In this document: positions 35,393-45,357 of the stretch, one piece after another | Layout of the letters: each line of letters begins with the position of its first letter | Position numbering within the stretch: the stretch's first letter is position 1 | NCBI GenBank assembly: GCA_010909165.1 | Contig: MU008159.1 | Location: 1,736,001 to 1,800,000 of the forward strand | Reading direction: 5' to 3' | From: Anthoceros angustus | Taxonomy: Eukaryota; Streptophyta; Anthocerotopsida; Anthocerotales; Anthocerotaceae | Length of the DNA stretch: 64,000 nt | The notes under the pieces: generated by a model | Told to the model about the DNA's origin: nothing | What the model saw: the letters and a program-made list of their open reading frames with translations, nothing else | Databases searched by the model: none | Position numbers and translations under genes: made by a program

Positions 35393-35978
35393 TGGTGATA
35401 CTTGACTCGGTTTGCCGAGGCATGGATGAGTCGCCGGGCCGCACTCTTCAATGACTATTATCGATCTTGATGACCACTTCCTCCTTTGATTGTTTGTTGC
35501 AATGTTCTCCGACCTTTGAAATGAGACTCCCGCTAGTACAGGATTGTTTTCATTGTGTTCCACCACTTGAAAGTAAAAGTTTTCGGTTGTAATAAACATA
35601 TGAAAATGGCAGCCCTCTATGCATTCTACTAAAACGCAAACGGGCCCACACCCTACATGCTCCAATTCCTGTGTAGACTTGAAAGTGCATCTTTTATCAA
35701 AGGTATGACCTCGTAAAGGGTAAAGCATTATCAAAGTAGGCAGGATATCTCGTTCTAGGAAAGGTGTTCTTCGTGACAAAGGGGTGTTGTCTCGACCGAA
35801 GGGGGTTACTATATTCCCCCCCTTAAAAAATTATCATGTTTTGTGCTTGGATTTGAGTAGGTGAGGAAGTAGAGGGGTCAGATCTGGGTATGTAGACTAG
35901 ATCAAGGTTCTGTCCTCTCCTTCCACAACGTTCTCTGTACAGCCCATCCACCTCCTGATTTTTTCTTGATCCAGGACG

Positions 35979-36212
35979 TGTGAACTTTCCAAGTGCAAAT
36001 GACATGCGTAGGCATGTTTGTGAATATGCTTTACATTGTTGATAGAGGACAAAAGAAAGTTAGAAGTACAGAAAGTAGGGGTCCCTTTTATAGGGGCCCA
36101 AGCACCCTTTCGGTAGGGGTGCGACCATTCGTAGTAGGCCTAGGGTTAGCCTAACTCAAGTAAATACTAACTAAGGTTATGGGTCGCTTATTCTAGAGGT
36201 TTATTCTTAACA
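35979..36212 (-). repeat. 3' LTR of copia B
   Basis: On the plus strand it starts TGTGAACTTTCC and ends TTCTTAACA, 234 bp, with TG/CA ends on the element strand. It contains 5 bases (CTAAC) missing from the 5' LTR. Confidence 0.92.
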
Positions 36213-36224
36213 CTCCCTCTTAAG
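36213..36224 (-). promoter_or_regulatory. Polypurine tract of copia B
   Basis: On the minus strand AAGAGGGAG directly precedes the 3' LTR start TGTTAAG. This is the expected plus-strand primer for reverse transcription. Confidence 0.75.
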
Positions 36225-36277
36225 TGAGACATAACCTAAACTATGGCTCCCTTTGTCGGGAGAGTCTCTTCTTGCGG

Positions 36278-39055
36278 TCAGGCGGTAGGGAGGTGAGGGG
36301 CATAGTCAACTAGCCCCATTCTCTGCATGTGCTGATGATGTCGCAGCTTGGGCAGACCCTTCGTCAAGATGTCAGCCAAGTTGTCTTCGGTAGGCACATA
36401 GCTAGCTTGTACCACCTTACGTTCGACCACGTCGCGGATATAATGGTGTTGGATCTCAATATGTTTCGTCCTGGCATGAAACTTAGGGTTAGAGATCAAG
36501 GCCAGAGCCGACATGTTGTCGCAATAGAGGGATGTGGGTTGGTCTTGTCTCTGGCCAGTGTCGGCTAGGAAAGCCCTCTCCCACTCAGCTTCCTTGGAAG
36601 CATCTGTGAGGGACTTGTACTCAGCCTCCGTGGATGAGAGCGCTGTGGAGGTTTGCTTTTTACAGCTCCAGTTCACAGCGGCTGAAGATAAGAGGAAGCA
36701 GTGTGCGCTTAAGCTCTTCCTTGAATCTGGATCAGACGCCCAGTCAGCGTCTGTGTAGCCGCTGAGTAATAGCTTGCCTGCTCCTCCACTTTGGTACGCT
36801 AGGCCATATGTTAAGGTGCCCTTTAAGTAACGGAACACTCTCTTGACGGCGGCCCAATGTGCCTTGCCGGGTGTCTCCAGGAATTGAGAGACTGTGGAGA
36901 CAGAATAATGGATATCAGGCCTTGTCCAGCCGCTGACGAAAAGAAGGCTGCCTACGGCATGGCGGTAGGGGATTCCTTGCATTTCCTTTATCTCCTCTTC
37001 GGTCTGTGGGCACTGCTCTGAAGTGAGTTTGGTGCCCACTGCATAGGGTGTGGACACGGGCCTGGCTTGGTCTAATTTAAACTTGCGCAGTATCTCGTTG
37101 ATATACTTGAACTGGTGGATGACCAGTCTTCCCTCTGCTCTATTTCTTAGGATCTGTATCCCAAGACAGAAACGGAGCTCCCCTATGTCCTTCATTTCAA
37201 AGCGGGAGCTCAAAAGCTGTTTAACTTCCGCTAGCATGTTGAGGTTGTTTGCGAAGAGAATAAGATCGTCCACATATAAAGCAAGGATAACAAAGTGGGG
37301 GCCTCGGGTCAACTTGTACACGTTGCCGTCGGCTGTGCTCTAGGCGAAGGAAACACTCAGCAGGTAGGCGTGCATAGTAGTATACCACACTCGCTCGCTT
37401 TGTTTGAGTCCATAGATACACTTCCTCAGCCTAAGTACTTTGTTGGGATGTTCCTTGCTGATGTAGCCGTCCGGCTGATCCATATAGAACTCCTCGTCCA
37501 AATCGCCGTATAGATAGGCGGTTTTGACGTCCATTTGGTGAAGCTCTAGGTCAAGTTCAGCCTCAAGGGCAAGTAGGATCCGTATGGATTGAGCTCGTAC
37601 CACTGGGGAGAAGGTCTCTTGATAGTCAAGGCCTTCGACTTGGGAGAAACCACGAGCCACCAAGCGGGCCTTAAAGCGATCCACCTGTCCTTGGGCATTC
37701 AGCTTCAGTTTGAATGTCCACTTGCAGGAGATAGGCTTCCTTGCAGGGGACGGGTCGACAAGTTCCCAAGTTTTATTCTGAATTAAACTCTGGTACTCGT
37801 CCTCCACTGCGAGCCGCCACTGGGAGGACTCAGGTCCTGCAAAGGCTTGGGCAAGAGTGGTCGGTTCCTCTGGAAGGGCCGAAGAAGATAAGGCCGCAGA
37901 AAATGAGCTGAAAGCTGTTCGAAAGTCGATAGACCGGTAAGGTGGCTCAGTCCACTGAGAAGGCGGGGGTCGATGTCGAACACTGCGGCGGAGGCCAATA
38001 TTTGGTGCCGGGGCAGCCGGCATGGGCTCAACTTCAGCCAGCACAGGCTCCACGGGAGGCAGCTCCTCGAGGGTAGCCTGTGGCAAGTCTTGGCGGGAAC
38101 CACCAGCAGTGTTGTCAGGGAGAGGGTGATTATCGAGATGAGTACCACTGTAGTCTTCGTAAAGTATGCTGGGGGCGACAGGCTCGGTGTCCTTAGTGAC
38201 AATGCCGTCGTCCACTTGCTCCAAGTGGTCCAGGTCACCATCCTCCATAGGGAATGCGCACAGAGTGTCCATATGGTGAGAGTCGGGACTCTCGGCCGAT
38301 GCATTTCCCTCGGAAGCTGGCTTGGCTGGCTCCAAGAAGGTGACGGTGCGTGCCAAGGTTATGTTGTGCGTCTCTGGATCAAAGAGTTTGTAAGCCTTGG
38401 AAGTCTCGCTGTACCCCACAAAGATTAGCTTCTTTGCCCTGTCTTCTAGCTTGCGCCGCTTCTTTGCAGGGATGTGTGCAAAGGCGGGCGAGCCAAATAA
38501 TCGTAAGTGCTGGACGCTTGGTTTCCGCTGCCAATAGACCTCATATGGGGTACGTCCAGGAACTGAACTTGTAATGACCCGATTCAAGATATAGGTCGCA
38601 GCCACTATAGCCTCTGCCCAGAAACCTTGCGAAAGTCCAGACCATAACAACATACAACGAGTCATGGAAGGCGTTTGATTCTTTGGCTCCAACCCGCTCG
38701 CTGTAGGGGTGGGCGGGATGAGTCACCGGATTCTCGGCTCAAGGAGGAAAGCATCAAACTCATTGTTGACAAACTCTGTCCCGTTGTCGCTTCGCAAGAT
38801 CTTTAGCTTCCGTCCCATCTGGTGTTTAGCCACTGGCAGCCACTCCTTGAAGCATGTGAAAGTCTCACTCTTTAGATGCATGGGAAAAGTCCACGAGTAT
38901 CTGCTGAAATCATCTGTGATAGTCAGGTAATAGATGGCTCCGCCAAGTGAAGGTGTGTGGATCTTCCCTGATATGTCGGCATGGGCCAATGCCAGCACGG
39001 CCTCGGCCCTGTGTGCATTCTTCGGGAAAGGCAACTCCTTCTGTTTGGCAATCAC
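36278..39055 (-). pseudogene. Copia B pol: integrase, RT and RNase H, nearly intact
   Basis: Three consecutive open stretches. 39055-38723 is the integrase core with ADISGKIHTPS (catalytic Asp), DDFSRYSW and ILRSDNGTEF (second Asp). 38692-37340 (450 codons) holds the end of integrase (FWAEAIVAATYILNR, RLFGSPAFAHIP), a Pro-rich hinge and the first half of RT (ISCKWTFKLKL, DRFKARLVARGFSQ, DVKTAYLYGDLDEE, CIYGLKQS). 37321-36278 (347 codons) has the RT active site YVDDLI, DIGELRFCLGI, then RNase H with TDADWASD, SSTEAEY, CDNMSAL and the final TKHIEIQHHYIRD. Only two frame breaks (near 38700 and near 37330) separate these. It ends with TGA just before the polypurine tract. Confidence 0.88.
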
Positions 39056-40627
39056 GCATGATTCGCAGACGGGAAGGTGTTGAAAGCATCTTGGGAGGGG
39101 CTCTTGGTAGAGGGCTGTGACAGAGATCGGCTTGTGGCATTTCGCTGGCTAGTCCGCATGCCAAAGGGTCGCCAGGTATTCGGAGTGGCCCCATCATTGT
39201 AAGCGGATGGTCCTTGTTGCATCCAGTGCTTTAACCAATCGTCTTGAGGATAGCCCTCGATCGTGCAGTCCCGGGGACTAGAGGGCTGTAAGCGAATCAC
39301 GTGAAATAGTTACTTCAAGGTACTATAAGTCGTAGTAGCTGAGGGGCAGATTCTTCCCCATTTGAGGCACATAGAGCACAGGCTCTAGGGTTAGTGTGGA
39401 TCCATCAGACATGGGCAACTCGCAGATCCCTTGCGAGGAATCGGCTATTTGGATTTAATATTTTCGTCTCCTAGAAGTACCTCTCTCGATTGGGCGTGTG
39501 AGTCAGCTTGGAGAACAGGTGGCTGGTCGTTGCGGATGTGGGCGGTGGCACATGTCAAGATACCACCCTGGTCTTCTGTGGCTGGGTCTTTGAAGCCGAG
39601 CAGCGGTAAGTATCTTCACTGTCTTGGCTTCCTCAGACTTGCCTTTACTTGACGCGCTTCATGATGCAGCGAAGGCTAGGCTTTTAAGGCTCCCCAGCTT
39701 TCTTCTTTCGGCACTCCCACGCCCAGTGGCCGGGAGTTCCGCACCAGTTACAGTTGCCCGTCCGGCGTGGGGGTGCAGAGGACGACTCACCCTTGGAGGT
39801 AGTGGCCTGCTTCCCTTTAGCTTTCCCGGGCTTGAACCGAGCTGCGAGCGCCTTATCCGCCTTGGGCTTGGACCCGCCTGCAGAATTAAGGCGACTTTGC
39901 TCATGTTGGTACAATGCTCCAATAATTTCCTCCACTGTCAGAGAGGAGGTGGAGCCGGTGGTGCCGCGAGTTGACATCAGCATCAGGCTGGTGACAAAAT
40001 GTTGATAAGAACCCGGGAGGCTCATAAGGAGTTGAGCGGCGGCGTCAGTCTCGGTCATCGTCGAGCCGAGAGAAGCTAGCTGCCCTCGCAGCTGTCGGAA
40101 TTTAGATGTATGTGCCGCCACCATGTCTGACTCCTTCATCTTCAGTGCATTGAATTCCTGCCTAACCTTTGTAGAGGTCAGGACATCAACATTATATGTC
40201 TTGGAGAGAGTTGGTTCGGATCGCGGAAGCTCTTCGAATTATGCTTGGATAGCGGAGTCGAGGCGATGAGGAGGGCGATGGCGATCCCATTTAGGTATTC
40301 CCACTTCTCGATACTCGGCCAGCGGTGGGGATAGAAGTGAGGCGGCGGGTGAGTCGCCATCCACCGACCTTCCGAACGCCTCTGTGATCGGCATGGACTT
40401 CATCCGGACCGCCATCTTGGATAGCGGCCCAGTTAGGCCGTTTGTTCCTTTATCTGATCGGTGAAGATGGGTATGGCGCCTGGGGTTGTGGTCGAGGTGC
40501 TACTGGCCATTGAGGTTGTCGTGTTCAAAGAGAGTGAGCTTAATTGCTGAATCAACTGGTCCACAAAGGAATTGTAGCCTGTGGTCATAAAAACGGGCCT
40601 GGGAGTCAACATTAGCTCCTTCCTCAA
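39056..40627 (-). pseudogene. Copia B gag, zinc knuckle, protease and pre-integrase region
   Basis: Gag likely starts at about 40590 (TTGYNSFVDQLIQQLSSLSL). The gag core follows with KESDMVAAHTSKFRQLRGQLASL, LLMSLPGSYQHFVTSL and LTVEEIIGALYQHEQSRL (ORF 40139-39684). The knuckle is CNWCGTPGHWAWEC (CX2CX4HX4C) near 39750-39700. The protease region (about 39650-39400) is broken. The pre-integrase part, 39300-39052, includes the WHARLGH-like zone in broken form. The gag ORF is closely related to the copia gag at 25-26.7 kb, so both are of one lineage. Confidence 0.78.
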
Positions 40628-42209
40628 TAATTATAAGCGAAGAGTTACAACCAGGAGGGAAACAATTGTCGTGAACGACCAGCTGGTGTCAGCGTGCTCC
40701 TAAGAGAACAAAGAAAACAGTCCCCAAAAGCGCTCAAAAGCATCCAAAGTCTTGCAGATTAGGGGCTTGAAGGCTGCCGGGCTCTGGGTCCACTAGTCGA
40801 CGTAGACGATAAACAAGATCCACGAGCTCGTCGGCCGTCCTCTCGAGCTGGGCCCACAAATCCAATTTGTAGTTTGTGGGAGCCGGCGTGTCATGTGATT
40901 CGTGCCTTCACGCGGTCTGCGTACTAATGTTGGTGGGAGTCCATGAACTCGTGAGCGAGGAAGCTCCTTTCTGCAGAGAGAACAAGTGTGGAGAGGGGGA
41001 GCCCAAAGTATTATAATAGTAAAAGGCCAGTTGTTGGGTCAAAACCCCCTCACACCGCACGAGGGCACTGTTGAACAGACCTGCGCACGGGCGCACCGCA
41101 CCTGCCCCGTCGCCAGCGTCGCGCCCGTAACCCTTATAAACAGCTTTGCCGCGCTTGCTGCGCCGCCAACGCCCGCTGCGGGTGGCCCATATCTCGAGGC
41201 CGCGGTCCCGGTGACGCATACTGCCCGTACTCGCGCGGTCGGATCCGGGATGCGCTTCCTCTCACGCCAGCTTCACGCTGCACGGCTACGCACGGATCTC
41301 TCCGATCTTGAAGAATGCCCTCGGCCCGCAGCAGTAGGCATTCGGGCCTCAAAATTGGAGGAGGGCGCTCGAATTCCGCCAACCAGGTGCTGGGATTGAG
41401 GATTCAGAGGGGGGCGCCTCCTGCCCATCAGCAAAATACTTCCGTCTTGAGGTGCCCTGTGCTCTTGCTTCTGGTGATCGCCTATGGGCATCTAGATCCT
41501 GTCTGGGGCTGGAGGCCGAGATGCACATGCGTTTGTGGGCTGAGCCCCGGTCCTCCTCGCAAGATGCACGTGGTTTCCTAATTGGCTGAAGTTGCTAGAT
41601 TGTTTGCAGCAAATGCCGCAGAAGGGAGGCCTCGGTTGGGGAATTCGTAGAGGGCCTCGCCTCGCCCGCCTCTTCCGGCCTTGGATGGCTGGGCTACGGA
41701 GACGGTGGCGGGCGGGCGCGCCGTCTTGCCGTGATGCCGCGATCGGGCACATGCAATTCTTGCTCACGGTGTAGATCTCCTAGCCATCTTGCGGTGATTT
41801 GGCCTTGACGGGCTCAGGGAAAAGAGAAGAGAGGGAGGCTGAATGCCTCTCCCTTACGTTTCTTTTTAAATCCATGCTTGCCCCGCCTCTACATATCTAA
41901 AAAACATAATTGCTATCCATTATATAGGGAGGTAGAGGGGGCCACAAGCGGAGTTCCCAATCGGAACTCCACGGTGAAGCGCCCCACCCTTGGATCAGTA
42001 CCCAGATGGGGGACCGAATCTAGCACATTTTTGTGTTTTTTTTTTTTGATCCTCTGAGCTACAGGGGATTGCCTGTCCTAGCCATTCTAGGGTGCGACTT
42101 GACTTAGGCTTGGACCTAATTGTCGGACTTGTGTGCAGGACTAGGAGAGGAAGATGCCGTGCATTCGCCATAACGTCTTCCCGGCCATAGTTCTAAACAC
42201 AATAGCTTA
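40628..42209 (-). other. Long untranslated leader of copia B
   Basis: About 1.5 kb separates the primer site from gag. No copia domain is encoded here. It contains Arg/Pro-rich ORFs on both strands (40900-41770) that lack motifs, and a 5S-rRNA-like segment (listed separately). Such long leaders are unusual for a copia element of this size. Confidence 0.55.
41953..42046 (+). ncRNA. 5S rRNA-like segment with oligo-T, in the copia B leader
   Basis: On the plus strand (opposite to copia B) TCGGAACTCC, then GTGAAGCG, then TTGG and AGTACCCAGATGGGGGACC follow each other at 5S spacing. Compared from memory with plant 5S rRNA, this matches the middle and 3' half: the CATCAGAACTCC stretch, box A around GTTAAGCG, and box C around GGATGGGTGACC. 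The 5' third is not recognisable. A run of eleven T (42036-42046), a Pol III stop signal, follows. A TATATA at 41921-41926 lies about 28 bp before the segment, as in plant 5S promoters. It could be a 5S pseudogene, a 5S-derived SINE, or a Pol III module recruited by the element. Confidence 0.5.
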
Positions 42210-42222
42210 GGCTCTGATACCA
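42210..42222 (-). promoter_or_regulatory. Primer-binding site of copia B
   Basis: On the minus strand TGGTATCAGAGCC follows the 5' LTR immediately. This is the standard plant copia site complementary to the initiator Met-tRNA 3' end. Confidence 0.9.
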
Positions 42223-42451
42223 TGTGAACTTTCCAAGTGAAAATGACATGCGTAGGCATGTTTGTGAATATGCTTTACATTGTTGATAGAGGACAAAAGA
42301 AAGTTAGAAGTACAGAAAGTAGGGGTCCATTTTATAGGGGCCCGAGCACCCTTTCGGTAGGGGTGCGACCATTCGTAGTAGGCCTAGGGTTAGCTCGAGT
42401 AAATACTAACTAAGGTTATGGGTCGCTTATTCTAGAGGTTTATTCTTAACA
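42223..42451 (-). repeat. 5' LTR of copia B
   Basis: 229 bp with TG/CA ends on the element strand, next to the primer site on one side and target duplication GGACG on the other. It matches 35979-36212 apart from four substitutions and one 5-bp gap. Confidence 0.92.
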
Positions 42452-42671
42452 GGACGTGAACTGCCTTGTGCTGCAAAACGCTTTAGCCAGAGGGTTGGGT
42501 AATCATGCTCGTAGAGATCCAGCAGTGTAGCTATTGGTACACCTGCCTGTTGTCGGGATGAGGCACCTCCTGTAGTTTGGTGTCTAGGAGGTCCCTGACG
42601 ACACCGTCCTCTACGCGAGCCACCCTGCCTCGGCATTTTCTAGCAATGTCAGCAAAGTGTAGAGCATTTCT
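42452..42671 (-). pseudogene. First ORF of the outer LTR element, split by copia B
   Basis: ATG at 42636 opens a basic N-terminus (MPRQGGSRRGRCRQ) and continues with TLLDLYEHDYPTLWLKRFAAQ up to the copia B target site. The frame resumes on the far side, 35978-35841 (GSRKNQEVDGLYRERCGRRGQ...), then passes the TIR-transposon site into 29337. The ATG lies 36 bp after a primer site, so it is probably gag, but I recognise no motif. Confidence 0.45.
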
Positions 42672-42683
42672 GCTCTGATACCA
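42672..42683 (-). promoter_or_regulatory. Primer-binding site of the outer LTR element
   Basis: Minus-strand TGGTATCAGAGC, following CCGATAATTTACA, which has the CA end of an LTR. This is a second Met-tRNA type site, distinct from that of copia B and 450 bp away. Confidence 0.65.
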
Positions 42684-42880
42684 TGTAAATTATCGGAGCA
42701 CGATCATTTGACAAAAGCCAGAAGGCTTAGACACAACACACACTTGCGTAGCCAAAACAATGAATAATGAATTAATTAAAAAGTCTCATGTGTGTCCATT
42801 AAATACCACATTACCCTAATATGTCAAACGGTATATATATATCTAACTTAACTGGGTTAAGCGCATATAAACAACTTAAC
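42684..42880 (-). repeat. Presumed 5' LTR of the outer element, outer end not defined
   Basis: On the plus strand it begins TGTAAATTATCGG. The AT-rich sequence to about 42880, with TATATATATA at 42832-42841, would be U3/R. No 3' LTR copy was found at the other side of the nest, so the length is a guess. Confidence 0.35.
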
Positions 42881-43240
42881 CCTTTGACAAAGAGTCTTGA
42901 ACATGAGCAACGTGCCATCGCTGACAAGGATTTGAGAGAAGGACTGCATATGTTTACTATTCCAGGGTCGGAGAAAGAACGTTACTTTCAAGTGGAAAAA
43001 CGAAACATTCTGGAGATGCGGGGATTCCTTCGGACACGGGCTTATACCCTACTGGTTATGGATGTCCCAAGAGGCTTTGACATTGGTCCCATGGACAGAC
43101 GACTGGACGTAGGCATGATGAGCACAGTTTTCCAAAGCTTCCAAGAGCAGACGTCGGCAGACGAATTTAGGCTCATAGTCATGCTTGGAGTGGAAGAAGC
43201 TCACACGGTGAGAGAGTGCATGTGGGAGGAAGGAAGCTAA
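42821..43240 (+). CDS. Unknown protein with a DVPxGF motif, perhaps MT-A70-like
   Basis: A 139-codon ORF. The segment YTLLVMDVPRGFDIGPMD, with hydrophobic strand then DVPxGF, followed by DEFRLIVMLGVEEAHTVRE (a second strand and helix), is laid out like the core of Rossmann-fold N6-adenine methyltransferases, where a strand is followed by DPPW/DPPY. Here the usual DPP is DVP, so catalysis is doubtful. After the stop, the theme seems to continue in another frame (43321-43490). The call is weak. It may be a host-derived pseudogene or part of an unrecognised mobile element ending at 44097. Confidence 0.3.
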   Translation: MSNGIYISNLTGLSAYKQLNPLTKSLEHEQRAIADKDLREGLHMFTIPGSEKERYFQVEKRNILEMRGFLRTRAYTLLVMDVPRGFDIGPMDRRLDVGMMSTVFQSFQEQTSADEFRLIVMLGVEEAHTVRECMWEEGS

Positions 43241-43320
43241 AAACCAAGGGCAGCTATGATGCCGAATGTTACGCAGGGGACTTTTAAAAATGGACGATCC
43301 GTCATTACACATGACATTGT

Positions 43321-43780
43321 GGTGAAAATATTGCCATAGAAGTTGACCTCCGCTGTGCTGGTTATATCCCACAACGCATCCATGGTTTCGAGGTTTTGCT
43401 AGACTGGAAAGAGGAGCTCATATTCGACGCCCACCGGAGAGGAGCAGCACAGTTCTGGGCCAAAGAGGTTTGTATTAGTGAAAAAAAAATGTATGAAGGC
43501 TCAGGTTGTTTCCCTTAGTGCAAGGAGGATGAAAACGCAAACAGGTGACTTGCTGGAGGAAGGACAACAAACCGTGGACAATGTATGGCAGTCTGCGAGT
43601 GGTGGGGATAAGGAGGAAGGAGACAACGAAGATGATGAAGACGCGAAGGCTTTGGTAGAAGCTGACAGCTTCGACGTAGTAGAATTGGAACGCATGCGCC
43701 ACCTGGCAGTTGTTTTAGACTCAGAAGCCACCCAAGCCCAATATGAGTCTCAGATCAGTCCGCATGAGGGATCTTTGTAG
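43321..43780 (+). pseudogene. Continuation of the unknown gene, two frames
   Basis: 43321-43492 reads IAIEVDLRCAGYIPQRIHGF and VLLDWKEELIFDAHRRGAAQFW, a protein-like composition. A shift at the A-run near 43480-43490 leads into 43478-43780 with a very acidic segment (DKEEGDNEDDEDAKALVEAD) and ends at TAG 43778-43780. One indel in the A-run would join them, which could be a sequencing error. No family is recognised. Confidence 0.35.
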
Positions 43781-44067
43781 AGGGAAGACTTTTTTCTAAG
43801 GAACAGAAGAGGTTTTTGAAACTGTGAGATCTTGATTTCCTTTCAGTACTTGAGAAACCATAGCCGTGGGCAAGGAAGTTACTGGGCTGGCGCCGGCCAG
43901 CCGTCGCCAACAAAGACCTTTTTGTTTCATGCAATGTTGAATCTGTAGTTTTCCGCGAAGAAGGGTTTCTAGCATGGTGCAGTTGGTTATGGAATCACCA
44001 TAACGCACAATTCCGGAACGGTGTCTTTTTTGTGAAGGGGGTTTTAGAAGTGTGGAAGGGGGTTCGT

Positions 44068-44097
44068 ATATTAACCCCCTTCTAGGATTATCATGTT
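44068..44097. mobile_element. Orphan end of the TIR transposon family
   Basis: CCCCCTTCTAGGATTATCATGTT matches the right TIR of the transposon copies at 35840 and 53374 with a few changes. No matching left end was found nearby, so this is a broken copy or the end of a longer relative. Confidence 0.45.
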
Positions 44098-44881
44098 TCT
44101 TTCTATACCCTCATAGCCAAGATTCTCGTTGAGGATGGTAGTCTTGTCAATGTAGTTGGCAAGGGATTCGGAATCATCTTGGTAAAGGTCTAACAAGTGG
44201 TTGTTGTCACAATCCAGGCAGGCGGGCAGGCTCTTGGCTTGTGCAAGCTTGTGCAAGCCGTGTTCACACAGGACCTTACCCTACCAGTTATGTTCCCTAC
44301 TGGGGGAAACTTCTAAGTTTCTATTCATAATTCCTTGCATCACTACAGTTCATGTTGAATCGAAACGAAACCAAATTTGGTGTAGCTCCGGAGGCCCAAA
44401 CTTTTGGGTTCCAAACTTTTGGGTTCCATTTGTTGGTAAGGATCTTTTGGCACATGGCGAGATAGACTCTACGCAAGAGTGTCTTTTTCCCTCCGCACTT
44501 GTACCTCAATACAGATCTAACACAAGTACATACTTCAAGAGAGAACGCATCCCAAGGCTTCGGATAAGAACAGCGTCAACTGTACTAGCACACCCAGTAA
44601 AATTTTGGTGACAGGGAGAGAGGGGATGGGACGTCTTGTCTCCTAGGAAGCAAAGCTATTACTTCCTCAGACTTCCGGCCTCCCAGCTTAAGACTTAGTC
44701 CACTACCTTGATGCTTATCCCCTCTTTATTCAATCCTAAGACTTAGTCGACTATGTCGCGCTACTGGCTGCATAGCGTTCAAGACACACGGAAAAATTAT
44801 GTGGAGAGCGTTCATAATGATCCGCACCCAAAACAAACCCACACACGTGATGCTCATCTTAAGACTGTTCAAAACTGCCAA
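44098..44881. other. Flank of the large Ty3 element, no gene seen
   Basis: Contains short ORFs, the AAACTTTTGGGTTCC direct doublet (44398-44428), a 35-bp segment (44703-44737) that recurs on the other side of the Ty3 element at about 60185-60220, and a 54-bp segment (44772-44825) that recurs after the 3' LTR. No coding motif. Confidence 0.4.
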
Positions 44882-45357
44882 TGGCAAAATTTCATTTCAG
44901 CTTGGATGTAGGATCCAACTCGCTCACCCACACTTCCCAAGAGCTGTCGCTGTCCAAGGAAACTTCGTTATGCTACGTTGGGATCCGTATGGCTGCTCCT
45001 AGAACAAACATAAGCAATCCGCCCGCTGCTCAGACTACTTGCTATCTTATACTGCCTAAGTGCTTGGCGCGCCTTCTCGCCGAATCACAGTTTCGCGCCG
45101 CCTTTGACACCCTCACGAAAAGGCGGCGATGCCTCCGAACGCTGGCTCTCAATTCAGCAATTACGGTGATCACGATTTTGACACCCGCCACCCACACGCG
45201 ATTTGTGGCCATCCTCGAACTCACGATGCATGTTCAGCATTGCATGCACATGCATGCATGCATGCCCACCATGCATGCATGTCCATAGCGGACATACATA
45301 CCACATTCATGCACATGCATGCACCCACATACCCTTCACGACACAACACGGTGTCAT
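44882..45357 (-). repeat. 3' LTR of the PHD Ty3 element
   Basis: Plus-strand start TGGCAAAATTTCATTTCAGC, end GGTGTCA; it matches 59667-60174 throughout with many short indels. It contains an array of CATGCATG/CATGCACATGCA (about 45226-45325). TG/CA ends are present. Confidence 0.75.

Larger units (their letters stand above)
29338..35840. mobile_element. Non-coding TIR transposon, copy 1, with copia A nested inside
   Basis: The left end reads AACATGATAATTTTG and the right end AAAAATTATCATGTT, a 14-bp inverted repeat. The direct repeat TTGT flanks it at 29334-29337 and 35841-35844, a perfect 4-bp target duplication. Subtracting copia A leaves about 1.77 kb. In order these are: a segment of about 500 bp also seen at 50.5-51.5 kb, a GC-rich array (29870-30265), and 30266-30657 plus 35393-35840, which align continuously with 52569-53374. 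No transposase-like ORF is present, so it is non-autonomous. Four-base target duplications with TIRs are known from Sola, Chapaev and GINGER1 groups; the termini do not let me choose. Confidence 0.8.
35979..42451 (-). mobile_element. Ty1/copia retrotransposon B, complete and young
   Basis: 6473 bp on the minus strand. LTRs are 42451-42223 (5') and 36212-35979 (3'). The direct repeat GGACG at 35974-35978 and 42452-42456 is a perfect 5-bp target duplication. The primer site (42222-42210) is a perfect match to the Met-tRNA complement and a polypurine tract lies beside the 3' LTR. I count four substitutions and one 5-bp indel between the LTRs (about 1.7 percent), so the insertion is recent. The body holds gag, integrase and RT/RNase H with few breaks. 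It lies in the gag-like ORF of an older LTR element. Confidence 0.93.

Noticed and set aside
41597-41774. Possible small gene in the copia B leader
   Set aside because: Short, Arg/Trp/Gly-rich, open on both strands, and with no conserved motif.
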